Shown here piece after piece: positions 9,630 to 20,148 of a DNA stretch of 64,000 bases. Under the pieces are notes generated by a model. That model was not told the origin of the DNA. It ran no database searches and saw nothing but the letters and a program-made list of their open reading frames with translations. How positions within the stretch are numbered: position 1 is the stretch's first letter; every line of letters starts with the position of its first letter. Source of the DNA: Bryoerythrophyllum caledonicum (lineage: Eukaryota; Streptophyta; Bryopsida; Pottiales; Pottiaceae); NCBI GenBank assembly GCA_963971425.1, contig OZ020515.1, positions 19,898,637 through 19,962,636 of the forward strand. Direction: 5' to 3'. The translations under genes and the position numbers were made by a program.

Positions 9630-12089
9630 TCAACTGCTTTCGCCGTGCTTATCTTCGTCGTAAGGCAGCTCATGCCGAGGTGCATCGTACTTTTCTCTCA
9701 ATTGCTTACACGCTATGAAGTCTCCCGCACCATCCATTCCATAAAACAGAAAGTATACGTAGGGATGGTCAAACTGCTCAAAATCAGGCTCCTCGGGGGC
9801 TACAAGATTATCTTCGGCCACATACGTCACCATCACGGACGGCTCCTCCCGAATGTCCACCAGCAACTGCAGTCACAGCACAAGGCTTTAGCCCCAGAAA
9901 TGCACAACACCTCATAATACATGTGTTAACCCTCCAACGTCAGTCGAGAACCCTATATACACGGCACGTATTTTACTCTATAGAATACAAACAATGTATT
10001 CAAGTTTAGCAAGCACCTTACACCTTTGGATTGAAGATTCTGCAAAAGACATCTTTCATTTGGAGGTCATTTCAATCCATCTTAACCTTATCGTGTTCAA
10101 ATACGACACCATACATGTAGAATACCATGGCCACCAGCGGGTCATTGGGTCGTTTAAGGGGTTACCCCTTAAACGTCATAAGGTGCCACTGGTGACCACA
10201 ATATTCTACATGTATGGTGTTGTATTTGAACATGATAAGGTTCAGATGGATTGAAATGACCTCCAAATGAAAGATGTCGTTTGCAGAATCTTCAATCCAA
10301 AGGTGTAAGGTGCTTGCTAAACTTGAATACATTGTTTGTATTCTATAGAGTAAAATACGTGCCGTGTATATAGGGTTCCCGACTGACGTTGGAGGGTTAT
10401 GTAAAGAAGCACCCTGAATAAGATGGTGAGCAAGGATAGGTTTCTTTCAAAAATCGCTACGAGGAAGAGAAAGAGAAGAGAAAAACGATTATGATCCAAA
10501 GAGAGCTCCCTTGCGAGAGAGAAGAGAAAGATAGCATTAACCAAGACGTGGTGTCTGTACTCGACCACATTCCGCGAGGATCTCATAATCTCATAATCTC
10601 ATAATCCTGGCATGTTGAAAGATAAGAAGTGATGATTATACCTGGTAAAATGGTTGGTTGCGGCCGCGAGGGAGCTGCTCCACGGCGACTTCACGCATCC
10701 AGTCCTCGGACTCGCAGCACACGGGGTCCATGCCGCAGACGACGCCGCGGTAGCCGAGCGCGCGGTGCTTCACTTTCTGGCCCAGGCGGAACTCGTAGCT
10801 GCNNNNNNNNNNNNNNNNNNNNNNNNNNNNNNNNNNNNNNNNNNNNNNNNNNNNNNNNNNNNNNNNNNNNNNNNNNNNNNNNNNNNNNNNNNNNNNNNNN
10901 NNNNNNNNNNNNNNNNNNNNNNNNNNNNNNNNNNNNNNNNNNNNNNNNNNNNNNNNNNNNNNNNNNNNNNNNNNNNNNNNNNNNNNNNNNNNNNNNNNNN
11001 NNCTTCAATCCAAAGGTGTAAGGTGCTTGCTAAACTTGAATACATTGTTTGTATTCTATAGAGTAAAATACGTGCCGTGTATATAGGGTTCCCGACTGAC
11101 GTTGGAGGGTTATGTAAAGAAGCACCCTGAATAAGATGGTGAGCAAGGATAGGTTTCTTTCAAAAATCGCTACGAGGAAGAGAAAGAGAAGAGAAAAACG
11201 ATTATGATCCAAAGAGAGCTCCCTTGCGAGAGAGAAGAGAAAGATAGCATTAACCAAGACGTGGTGTCTGTACTCGACCACATTCCGCGAGGATCTCATA
11301 ATCTCATAATCTCATAATCCTGGCATGTTGAAAGATAAGAAGTGATGATTATACCTGGTAAAATGGTTGGTTGCGGCCGCGAGGGAGCTGCTCCACGGCG
11401 ACTTCACGCATCCAGTCCTCGGACTCGCAGCACACGGGGTCCATGCCGCAGACGACGCCGCGGTAGCCGAGCGCGCGGTGCTTCACTTTCTGGCCCAGGC
11501 GGAACTCGTAGCTGCAGCTGCGCTGCTGGGAGGCCATGGCACTGGCCTGCGCCGCGAGCGACTCGGACTCGAGCGCCACAATCTTCTTCCGCACAGCCGC
11601 CGCCGCAGCGTAGTCCTCCGCCGCGATCAGCCGCTGGAGCTCCGCCTTGGCCTGCAGCAGCGTGAGCGCCGTGTCGTGCGCGTCACCCCCCTCACTCCCC
11701 CCCACCTTCACTTTGCGCTGCCGCTCCATCTCGCGCTCCACCTCCGCGATCTTCTCGCGCAGCCCCTGCGCCGCCTCGTACATGTCCTGGTTCAACGCGC
11801 GCCGCAGCCGCGTCGTCAAATCCAGCTGGAAGAAGAACATGAGCAGCTCCTCGTTCGCCCGGTCGCTCCTCTCCCCCGCGACCTCCCGCCTCTCCGCCCT
11901 GCACACCACCACACCTCTCCTCCCCCCTCCCCCGCACCACAACCTCCCGACCGCCACCCGCACACCCACACGGACTCCTCCTCCCACCTTCAACCGCGAA
12001 CTCGCCATCGCCAACCCAGGACTCGCCACCGCCACCGCCATCGCCTCGGTTCCTCCGCCCAACCCTAATGCTACATACGAAGAACACAT
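9630..12089 (-). CDS. CLPF: ClpF-like chloroplast UVR/YccV-domain protein
   Basis: Plastid protein like Arabidopsis ClpF (At2g03390), a substrate selector of the stromal Clp protease that works with ClpS1 and the ClpC chaperone. Two exons: 12089-11355 and 9866-9630. The donor CAG|GTATAA and acceptor CTGCAG|TTG are both phase 0, joining NQPFYQ to LLVDIREEP; the product is about 323 aa. Residues 1-65 are Arg/Ala/Gly-rich, as expected for a transit peptide. A second ATG at 12041 is an equally good start. Helical UVR-like segments lie near residues 90-125 and 150-180 (EDYAAAAAVRKKI). The YccV/HspQ-like domain follows (FRLGQKVKHRALGYRGVVCGMDPVC, YVAEDNL, FDHPYVYFLFYG), ending with KQLREKYDAPRHE. 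The intron holds a family A MITE and a 200-N assembly gap. The first 161 bp on the far side of that gap (10642-10802) repeat the end of exon 1 exactly and should not be counted as an extra exon. Confidence 0.9.
9926..10400. mobile_element. Family A TTAA-type MITE, head-to-head dimer (475 bp)
   Basis: A nearly complete foldback inside the ClpF intron. It starts TTAACCCTCCAACGTCAGTC at 9926 and ends with the inverted form up to GGGTTAT at 10400. The arms of about 230 bp are close reverse complements. They meet at 10151-10175 in a palindrome around AAGGGGTTACCCCTT. Each arm is itself a unit with TTAA...CCCTTAAACGTCA-like ends, so the structure reads as two units joined head to head. TTAA at the left end and TTAT at the right fit a TTAA target site with one mutation. 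Confidence 0.85.
10290..10802. repeat. Left copy of a 513-bp exact direct repeat flanking the gap
   Basis: Identical base for base to 11003-11515 at a constant offset of 713. It ends exactly at the first N and the second copy starts exactly after the last N. This is the pattern left by two contigs whose overlap was not merged. It contains the end of the MITE, part of the intron and the last 161 bp of ClpF exon 1 (10642-10802). Confidence 0.95.
10803..11002. other. Assembly gap (200 Ns)
   Basis: Exactly 200 Ns, a conventional placeholder length. Given the exact repeat on either side, the true gap is probably zero or negative and the 713 bases from 10290 to 11002 are probably not in the genome. 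Confidence 0.97.
11003..11515. repeat. Right copy of the 513-bp exact direct repeat flanking the gap
   Basis: The right-hand partner of 10290-10802. This is the copy joined to the rest of ClpF exon 1, so it is the one to use for the gene model. Confidence 0.95.
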
Positions 12090-12384
12090 CGTGTGTGCTC
12101 CTCTTTCTATCTATCTCCTCAAAATTTGCATGTGGGCTATGGTTTTTTGGGGCATTTGGTATTGGATTTGTTGGAGATCAATGTGAGGGTGTGTGTGATT
12201 TTTGTATCAAGTCATGAGCGCGAGGACGACGACTTCATCGTGATGATGAAGATGATGATGCAGCCAAATCTAGTGACGTGAGTGGTGCAGGATTGAAAAA
12301 CCTTGGGTGGCGACGTCCCACGAGTGGGGTGGTCACTGGTGAGGAAGGAGGAAAAGTTGAGGTTGAGGAATGATCAACCATTTG

Positions 12385-12800
12385 GTTACTCGGGAACCGT
12401 ATATACCTGCACGTATTTTACTCCGTAGAGCACCAAAACTGTATCAAAGCTTAGCAAACACCTTACACCTTTGGATTGAAGATTCTTCAACGAACATCTT
12501 TCATTTGGACGTCATTTCAATCAATCTGGACCTTACCATGTTCCAATTACGACACCGTACATGTAGAATATCGTGGCCACTAGTGGGTCGTTTGGTTGAT
12601 TAAGGGGTTAACCCCTTAAACGTCAGAAGGTACCACTAGCGGCCACCGTATTCTACATGTACGGTGTCGTAATTGGAACATGGTAAGGTCCAGATTGATT
12701 GAAATGACGTCCAAATGAAAGATGTTTGTTTAAGAATCTTCAATCCAAAGGTGTAAGGTGTTTGCTAAGCTTTGATACAATTTTGGTATTCGAGAGAGTC
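12385..12800. mobile_element. Family A TTAA-type MITE, head-to-head dimer
   Basis: A foldback about 0.3 kb upstream of the ClpF start codon. The arms contain TATATACCTGCACGTATTTTACTC, AAGCTTAGCAAACACCTTACACC, GGACGTCATTTCAAT and CATGTAGAATATCGTGG, and their reverse complements in mirror order. The centre is a perfect 20-bp palindrome, TTAAGGGGTTAACCCCTTAA, at 12600-12619. It can be read as two unit ends, TTAAGGGG and CCCCTTAA, sharing one TTAA. Confidence 0.85.
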
Positions 12801-12974
12801 AAAAACGTGTTTGTTTGTATTGGCGTTCGAGGTTTAAGCAATGTGCATATGTGGAGAGAAGAAAGAATTATACAAATATTTTATAGTAATAGCCAATCTC
12901 AATCCAAGTGATTTCATTTTTTTGTTCATGAGATGGGAATCAGTTATGGATTTTCAATGTGTGTTGTCATCTTT

Positions 12975-13565
12975 AGTCGGTGGTCGCCACTACGTACCTC
13001 CCACAAGCCCCGACGGAAAGTAGGAGATTCTGACTGATAGTGAACCTTCGTTTGGACGGGTGAGTAATTGAGGTATATCCAATCCACTTCCATCCCAGTT
13101 GGAAATGGATTTTGGTTGGTTATGAGGGGGTATTGTACCTCCCACAAGCGCTGACCAAAAGTAGAGGATTCTGACTGATAGTGAACCTCCTTTTGGATGG
13201 GTGAGTGATTGAAGTATATCCAATCCACTTCCATCCCACTTGGAAATGGATTTTGGTTGGTTACCAGGGGGTATTGTACCTCCCACAAGCGCTGACCAAA
13301 AGTAGAGGATTCTGACTGATAGTGAACCTCCTTTTGGATGGGTGAGTGATTGAAGTATATCCAATCCACTTCCATCCCAGTTGGAAATGGATTTTGGTTG
13401 ATTACCAGAGGATATTGTACCTCCTACAAGCCTTGACCAAAAGTAGAGGATTCTGACTGATAGTGAACCTCTTTCTGGATGGGTGAGTGATTGAAGTATA
13501 TCCAATCCACTTCCATCCCAGTTAGGAATGGATATTCGTTGGTTACCAGGGGTACCGTACCTAGT
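12975..13565. repeat. Minisatellite, 141-bp unit, about four copies
   Basis: The landmark TTTTGGTTG recurs at exactly 141-bp spacing (ends at 13118, 13259 and 13400), and less perfect copies lie outside these. Each unit carries GTGAGTGATTGAAGTATATC, CAATCCACTTCCATCCCA and TCTGACTGATAGTGAACCTC. Because 141 equals 47 codons, two overlapping minus-strand frames (12944-13375 and 12990-13586) stay open across the array. This follows from the period and is not good evidence of a protein. The core resembles the dispersed repeat at 54072-54283 and 63494-63706. Confidence 0.85.
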
Positions 13566-13589
13566 GATATTTGTAAAGCCATCCAAAGT

Positions 13590-15440
13590 TTTGATATGTC
13601 TATTAGATGTGGAAATTTTTTGTAGTCTTCAACTAGAGCCCTTGTAAAGTGTGGAAGAGTTTTGTGGTCTTTAAGCATAGGTTTACATTGTTTTTTAATT
13701 AGCTTTGAGAAGAAAAAAAAAGAGGTCATGTTGTACCGTGAAATCTATTTTTTTTTTCTCTGAGTTTATTATACACATTTAGAATTTTTTACCGCTGATT
13801 TTCTTACTTGAGATTAGAAAAAAATCAAAACTCTTGGTATGCTTGGCTGACTTTACTAAAAAAAAATCTAGTTATTCAAGATCTTTTGGCATGAATTTGG
13901 GAAAAATAATGATTTAGTTCAAAATTATTTTCATAACTTTGAAGGAATTTTGAAATTAGTAACATGTGATTTTTAATTGTTTTGCATAGGATTCTAAAGT
14001 TCAAAGTAACTTTAAGCCATGTCAAGCCTTAGTTTTTTACAAGTTGTGTTAAATATCCACCATCTAGCCTATGTTGCAACCCATAATATGATTGTGGAGC
14101 ATTATTTGTGCTTGAAACCACAAAGCAAACTTGGAATTATTATTTTGTTGCTCTGCAATCTTTCTATAACATCTTTTTCCATCTAGAGAATGTGGAACCA
14201 ATGTCCTATAATTTATAAGACATGATTTCTCCATCCATTAAAAATATACAAGAAACAAAATTAACCACTCCATAATCAACATGATACATTCATAACCTAT
14301 TTCCAAATACATACTCGTTTTCAACAATACACCTACACTCACCATATGCATCTAAAGATGCTTCTCATACACCATTACAAGAAGAAGAGTACCCATAATG
14401 ATGCACAATACATATAATTTTTCGAGCAACATATTAATTCCTAAAGGAAAATTTGTACCTTGGGTACAAATCAAGTTCGGACATGTTCTTGAGAATTTAT
14501 TTTTGAAGCTACATTTTTGAAAAAATAACTGAGAATAGAAAGAATAGTTATCCTTGTGGGGATTTTTTTTTGTTTCTTGGAACTTTTAGGAATAATGTCA
14601 TGGAACTTCAACATGAATAGCTCAAGTCTGGGGAAGCTAAACAAGATACCACAAAGCTAAGTAGTAGTACATACACTTGACTTGTGCACCATTTTAAGAT
14701 GGGCAATAGTGAAGGAAAGTTCTTGGTAGCCCTCATTGTTTTCACTTTAAAATGTATAGAAATTAAGGATTTTTTTTTTGAAATTCTTCGAGTAGAAGAA
14801 GGCATGATTATTCTATCCACCATTCAAAATTTAGATTCACCAATTATTTTTCCATTTAAAAATTAAATACATTTCTTAAATAAAGGGCTACTTTTAAAAC
14901 GTTTAGTTATTGCAAGTCCATCTTTATTTTCCTAAACACCTCCACTACTTGTGATTTTTGGTGCACAATGACCTAGCACAAGGCATAAAATATATACAAT
15001 GTATAGTGGAAAAATATGTCATTATCTTAAATCAAAGTATCTTGACCATGTCTGTGTTGGGAAGAAAAACACCATACTGCACACATTATTGGCATGTATC
15101 TTACAATCTTTGCAGTCAAAGGTTACAAAATGTTTTAAGTGTCTTCTAGTAGTACTTAACTTGAAGACCTTCCATTGAAAATAGTAAAAAGATGTTTCAA
15201 TTGGTCTTGCATTGTCTCATCTTAGAGAGGCAATTTTGGAGTGACTTGGGTGAAAGATAGTCTTAGTCCTTTAGGGATTAGTGTCGTACCACAAATTTTC
15301 AAAAAAATTCTAGCTAGTTACTTAGGAGGGGTAAAACTGAACAAACTAATAAGGTTTGGAGGTTGGTATCCACATAGTTTTAGGTTTTAGAAAGGAATAG
15401 GGTAGGAAAGATACAGAGTCATTTATAAGTGCTAAAGAAG
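13590..15440. other. AT-rich intergenic DNA
   Basis: No supported gene. Near the right end AGTCCTTTAGGGATTA (about 15265-15280) matches the terminus of the TTAA-flanked element at 19222-20148, suggesting the edge of an old copy. No left end was identified. Confidence 0.35.
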
Positions 15441-15610
15441 ATAAGGGGGGGTTTAACACCGAAGCCTAACACTGGAGCCTAACACCCTAGCCAAGCGGGT
15501 AGACCGAGGCCTTCAGGGGGCTCACCCGACGGGAGCTCGGAAGGCCCACCGACACGGACGTTAGGCTACCTCACCCATAGGAAGCCCGACAACTTCCCAA
15601 GGCGAGAGAG

Positions 15611-15835
15611 GAGGTCCGAGCACGAGCAAGGAGGCGGCACGCAAGTCCGAGTCGGGGAGAGCTGCAGCACCACAACGAGCACGAGCAGCGAGGCGGCAGG
15701 CAGGTTCGAGCCGGGAAGCGCTGCAGCACCACCACAAACACGGCACCACCACGAGCAGCGAGGCGGCAGGCAGGTCGGAGCAGTGGAGAACTGCAGCACC
15801 ACAACGAGCACGAGCAGCGTAGCGGTAGGCATGTT
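15611..15835. repeat. GC-rich minisatellite, about 60-bp unit, four copies
   Basis: AGGCGGCAGG-like words recur at about 15631, 15691, 15761 and 15821, so the spacing is 60, 70 and 60 bp. Units contain CGAGCACGAGCAGCG and CTGCAGCACCAC. Several frames stay open on the minus strand because of composition. Confidence 0.75.
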
Positions 15836-16193
15836 CAAGCTCGAGGAGCTTCCAACAACAACAGTCAAGAGAAGAAGAAAACGGATAGAGGAGGTCCGAA
15901 CAAGCAACACTTAAGCAAGAAACATGACCTCCATGACAAAGGACATCTCTCCCACCATTCCAAGGGATCCACTCAAACTTACCGAATTGAAGGAGGACCT
16001 TCTTCGAATGGGTTGTCTGTCTCTCCTAGACTTTTGCTAGAGTTTTTGTGTGGACTCAACTGTGCAAGAGCTACGGCAAGATCCCTGACCAGAACCAGAG
16101 CGGGATAGCTTCCGAGCTTGTTCGGAGCGTTGGACCATGGGAAGATGGCAGGAGGTGTACAGTTTTCCACGCCTGGGGACATGATGGACGAGT

Positions 16194-17559
16194 TTGAAGA
16201 AGGAGGAGTACGCTAGAGGGCTTTTTGGTATCAAGGATGCCAAGAATGGTTATACATTGCAAGATTGCCTGGATCCCCGGGCCAAGCGGGTTTTCTCATT
16301 CCTCATATCAATCTTGCACCCGGACTCGAGCTGCCGCCCGTGCAGCCGCTACAGGACTAGCTCAGCTCGACAAAAAGACTTACGGTGCCTCCGAGTTGGT
16401 AGAGGCTCTTCGTGTGTATGTGAACAATGTAGATAAGATCCTAGGACAGGTAGGCAACTTGCTTGGCAACCCATCTTACCAAAGACTGGTCGTTGCGGCC
16501 AAAGAGAAGATTGGAGGAGTTGGTCACCTCCGCATTATAGAATAGAAGGTCAACCGGCTCACTCTTGATGTGACAAAGATGAAGATCCGGGCATTGGAGG
16601 CAGAGAAGAGTTGCAAGGAGACTCTCCTCGAAGCCAATGCCTCGGCATTGGCGTTACAGCAGGTGGAGGAGGCATTGCACGTCCCGGCGGATGCAGTGAT
16701 GAAAGCCAAGATGTTTGATGCTAGATTGGAGAGAAATGGCCACATTTCTAGCAAGAAGGTGATTGCCTTCATGGTGGAGGAGGCCGTTAAGATTGAAGAG
16801 GCGTATGCTAACATAAGGTTGTTGGTAGGCAACCTTACCCATATCCTACCCAAGTTTGTGGAAGATTCGGAGAGTTTGGACAAGGATGCCGACTGTGGTT
16901 CATAAGCGGATTCGAAGAAGCAAGGCTTGGATGACCAACAACTTCTAGCAGAGAAAGGCGTGATTGATCTTGATAGCCCGGATCTTCCCTCTCGAGCTCT
17001 CCTTGTGGGAGTTATCACTTGTCTTTTCCCTTCGGATATCATCACGTAGGTGTAGAGTGGAAGAAATGAGAGCATGGGTACCACGATGGAGCCTCTAGGA
17101 GCAACTCTCCCTCGCCAGTTTTCCCTTGGAAACCCCGTGCATATAACACCGGTTGTTGCCCCTTTACAGAGTGCGTCTCATCTTGGGAAGACCACTTATG
17201 AGAGTTCCGCTTATTTACACCTTCCGGTATAGCCGGAGGGCAAGTCCGGACACACTTCTGAGTAAGAGGCCTTCATAGGAACCCCATGCCAGGTACCGGT
17301 CCTTCCGGCCCGGTCCGAGTTACTTCCGAATACAACTTCCGTGCTACTCACTCCGAGCGGCATGGATGCCTCTTTGACTTCGGAGGAGACCTTGCCTTGA
17401 TCATCCATGGCCATATCGGTGTCTTCTTTGTCTGTAGATTTGTTATCACCCCTTGCGACTCTTGCAAAGGTCGCATTCAAGCCGACTTTGGGACGGAGCA
17501 CGAAGAAGTGTAAGAGGAAGGAAGAGAAGAGAAGACTTGAGGAGCTAGCCCGAAAGTAG
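16194..17559 (+). pseudogene. Degenerate retroelement-like coding frame
   Basis: A coding-like stretch broken many times. A first frame from 16194 reads FGIKDAKNGYTLQDCLDPRAKRV up to about 16330. Coding character then moves to another frame, starting near KTYGASELVEALRVYV. That frame runs to 17559 with internal stops at 16543, 16903, 17047, 17053, 17230, 17263 and 17398. Residues between 16570 and 16905 are Ala/Glu/Lys-rich and would form coiled coil. The end is strongly basic (RSTKKCKRKEEKRRLEE). This resembles the gag-like or transposon-associated coiled-coil proteins in plant genomes, but I recognise no diagnostic domain and see no reverse transcriptase or integrase nearby. Every internal stop is TAG, TAA or TGA, as would arise from CAG, CAA or CGA by C-to-T change. 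Confidence 0.5.
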
Positions 17560-18922
17560 GTTAGGAATCTGGTCTTGTAGGTCATTGTTCACTCTCGGAC
17601 TAGGCCCCGGTTTGAACTTGGATTTGACTTGGTTTTGCCTTGGGATTCGTATGGATACCTTTTGACTTGGCACATTGAGTTGGTAGTACGGTGGCCGCCG
17701 CCGTCTAGGGTAGTTAATGCCGCCGTCTTTAGTTAAAAGGCATCGTTTGTTTTTGGCGTTTGTGTGAGTTCTTGGTAGTATAAGTGAGGAGCCTCTTGGC
17801 ACCTCTCTTCACTCCTGGATGTGTGTATTTGCTTTCAGTTTAATTCTAAACCTACGCTCTCAAAGCCTTCAATGGTTGGAGAGATCGGATTCTATACATG
17901 ATTGTGAGTGCCATTTCAAGTGGTCCGTTTTAACCTTCTCGTTATTGTTTCCTTGTTCCATCATTTAGAGTAGTTAGATACGGTGGGCATAACAGGTGAG
18001 ACAACGGGAGGATTAGAGAGGCATGAATCTGAAGTTGAATGTTTGTTGTTGTTTCGTTGTGCCATCACATAGAACTAGTTAAGGTAGGATGGAAATAACA
18101 GGTGAGACAACAAATGTTTAAAGGAAGAAGAGGGGGGAGTGACGGGTGAGGAAGGAGTCTTGGTGTGCCTTGTGTGACCTATCGGTGGCAGGATGTAGCC
18201 GATTGTGAAGGCGTGGTTTAGATTATGGATACACTAACCTTTGGTTGGACGGTTGATTTGTATGAGCATTACCTTACCTTAAGCATCAAGTCTAGTTTCA
18301 ATCTTTCCCTTTGGGCGGATGTCTATTAGTGAGGACTAAACCCAAGACTATGAAATATGGACTGAGTAGGACTTGGTTTGATCCCTTGTGTGGATGTCTA
18401 TCCGGTTATAATTATGAACTACTCTAACAACTTGGGTTAGCTTGGGAGAAGGAATGAGATTTAATTAACATCTTTGTGTGGATGTCTATTGGGGTACGAG
18501 AAGAAGGACTTTGTTCTCTGAAGGAAGGAGTAGAGCCGGTAGTCCCTTGTGCGGATGTCTATGAAGACCAGCTAGATAATACTCTTTTAGCCGTCTCGAG
18601 GTAAAGGAAAGACTAACAGCTCGGATGGTAGGTAGGTAAACCACGTGCCTACTACGAGAGTTGCAGTAGTCCTAAAGGCCAAGGGCCTTATCTCCCTTAC
18701 GGGGGAAACATAGTGAAACCACAACCATCCCAAGTGAGTGAGTAGTAGTAGTCGGAGAGAATGTGAGGAAGGATAGTTGTTACTTGTGTCAACACTAAAA
18801 TCTTTATGAGTCCACGGACCATCATCCATGGTGATATACCCTCTCCGGATACTCATGTACTCCGGATGTCTATATTGTACATAGATATAAAGATAATCCC
18901 TCCCCTAAGACTAGACTAATTA
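17560..18922. other. Flank of the degenerate element, no gene seen
   Basis: Mixed composition. Words such as GGTGAGACAAC (near 17995 and 18100) and GTGCGGATGTCTAT or GTGTGGATGTCTAT (near 18390, 18475 and 18550) recur, so this is probably more of the same decayed element. I could not pair long terminal repeats. Confidence 0.35.
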
Positions 18923-19060
18923 GAAGTAGGATCTCACCCGAGGGTCCTTCCCGTCCGAGTGAAGTAGGATCCTATCCAAGGGTCCTTCTCGTCTGAGCGA
19001 AGTAGGATCCTATCCAAGGGTCCTTCTCGTCTGAGCGAAGTAGGATCCTACCCAAGGAAG
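18923..19060. repeat. Minisatellite, 38-bp unit, about 3.6 copies
   Basis: GAAGTAGGAT starts at 18923, 18961, 18999 and 19037, an exact 38-bp period. Units also share CCAAGGGTCCTTCTCGTCTG. The first copy is slightly diverged and the last is partial. Confidence 0.9.
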
Positions 19061-19221
19061 TCCTTTGTATGGAGACCGGGGTGATTGGTGTTGTTAACAC
19101 TTAGACTTTGTGGTTTAAACCTTATTTTTTTTCTTTGTATGTATCTATTGTGGTATGTATAGTAGTTTTGCAGTTCCCGAGGATTCTCTGTGGGAACGAA
19201 TTCCTCAGGGTATCTTTTGTG

Positions 19222-20148
19222 TTAACCCTTAAAGGACTAAGAGGACCAAAACGGTCCTCTGGTGAATTTGGGCAGGTACCTATGATTCGAAAAAAATCCT
19301 TTTTAATTGGATTTTTTTTCAAGACATGATCTGATAAGAGTTTCGTGGAGGTTTTTTTTTTTTTTTGGATTTGTGGTTTGAAAGTTAGTACCACTTAAGC
19401 CAAAAGTGGGGACTTCGGGCACCTCCAAAATTTTTGACAAAAGTTTCTATTGACATTGAGATTTTTCACACATATAAAGAATATTTCCTTATTTAGAAAT
19501 TTTCCAAAAAAATCTTGTCTTTAGTGTAAAAAGGCATTTTATTCCAAGTCAAACATTTTCACACATTGTCGGGCAATGGGGGAAAAAAATTTCATCTTTT
19601 CTACATAAAACCTAGAGATCTTCATATTTTTCACTTTTTATTTTTTCAATAACAATATGTGGTGAAAACCTTCTTATTGACCGTTTGGATTATCATTTAA
19701 ATACATACGTAGTTCACAAAAAAATAAAACGTGAAATGGCAATTTTTGAACCTCCACTCCTTGCACACTTGTTTTGAATATGCTACACCTCTTTTTTACC
19801 TCTAAAAATTGGTGTGTTGGGAAATAACATCATGCTTAATACAATCGTAAAAGATTTAGACCTTGTGCAATGCAAAAATTTGATACAAAGTGGAGTCAAA
19901 GTCAGCTGATCTACTCAACGCAAGGATGAAAATGAACCATTGTTTTGACTTTAAACACTAAAATCTATCAATCCGTGCGGTGGATTGCAACCAAAATTTG
20001 ATGGCATGTTCATATGGAAGTCTATTTTAAGATCTTACGGTTGAAAATCCGAAATTCACTTTAAAATGTGATTTTCATGTCTCTTTTTGATAGTGGCAGT
20101 TTTGGACTGGTTTTAGAGCGAAATAGGTCGTTGTCCTTTAGGGGTTAA
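19222..20148. mobile_element. Family C TTAA-flanked inverted-repeat element (about 0.92 kb)
   Basis: Bounded by TTAA on both sides (19222-19225 and 20145-20148), with inverted termini CCCTTAAAGGACTAA and the reverse complement of CCCCTAAAGGACAA. No coding capacity is visible, so it is non-autonomous. Two further copies are recognisable by long stretches: one inverted and split by the LINE (31990-32727 plus 39997-40254), and one in direct orientation ending at 42055. A TTAA target with CCC...GGG ends is the pattern of piggyBac-type elements, but no transposase was seen. Confidence 0.75.

Noticed and set aside
10642-10802. A second copy of the end of ClpF exon 1, suggesting exon duplication
   Set aside because: It is exactly identical, including intron and MITE sequence, and stops at an N gap. 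Assembly overlap explains it better.
12975-13565. CRISPR-like array of regular repeats
   Set aside because: The units are 141 bp with no distinct spacers, and this is plant nuclear DNA.
12990-13586. A 198-aa repetitive protein on the minus strand
   Set aside because: The frame is open because the repeat period is a multiple of three, and an overlapping second frame is open too. There is no start context or known domain.
15561-15910. Cys/Leu-rich minus-strand frames, possibly small secreted proteins
   Set aside because: They lie in the 60-bp minisatellite; three overlapping frames are open at once, which points to composition.
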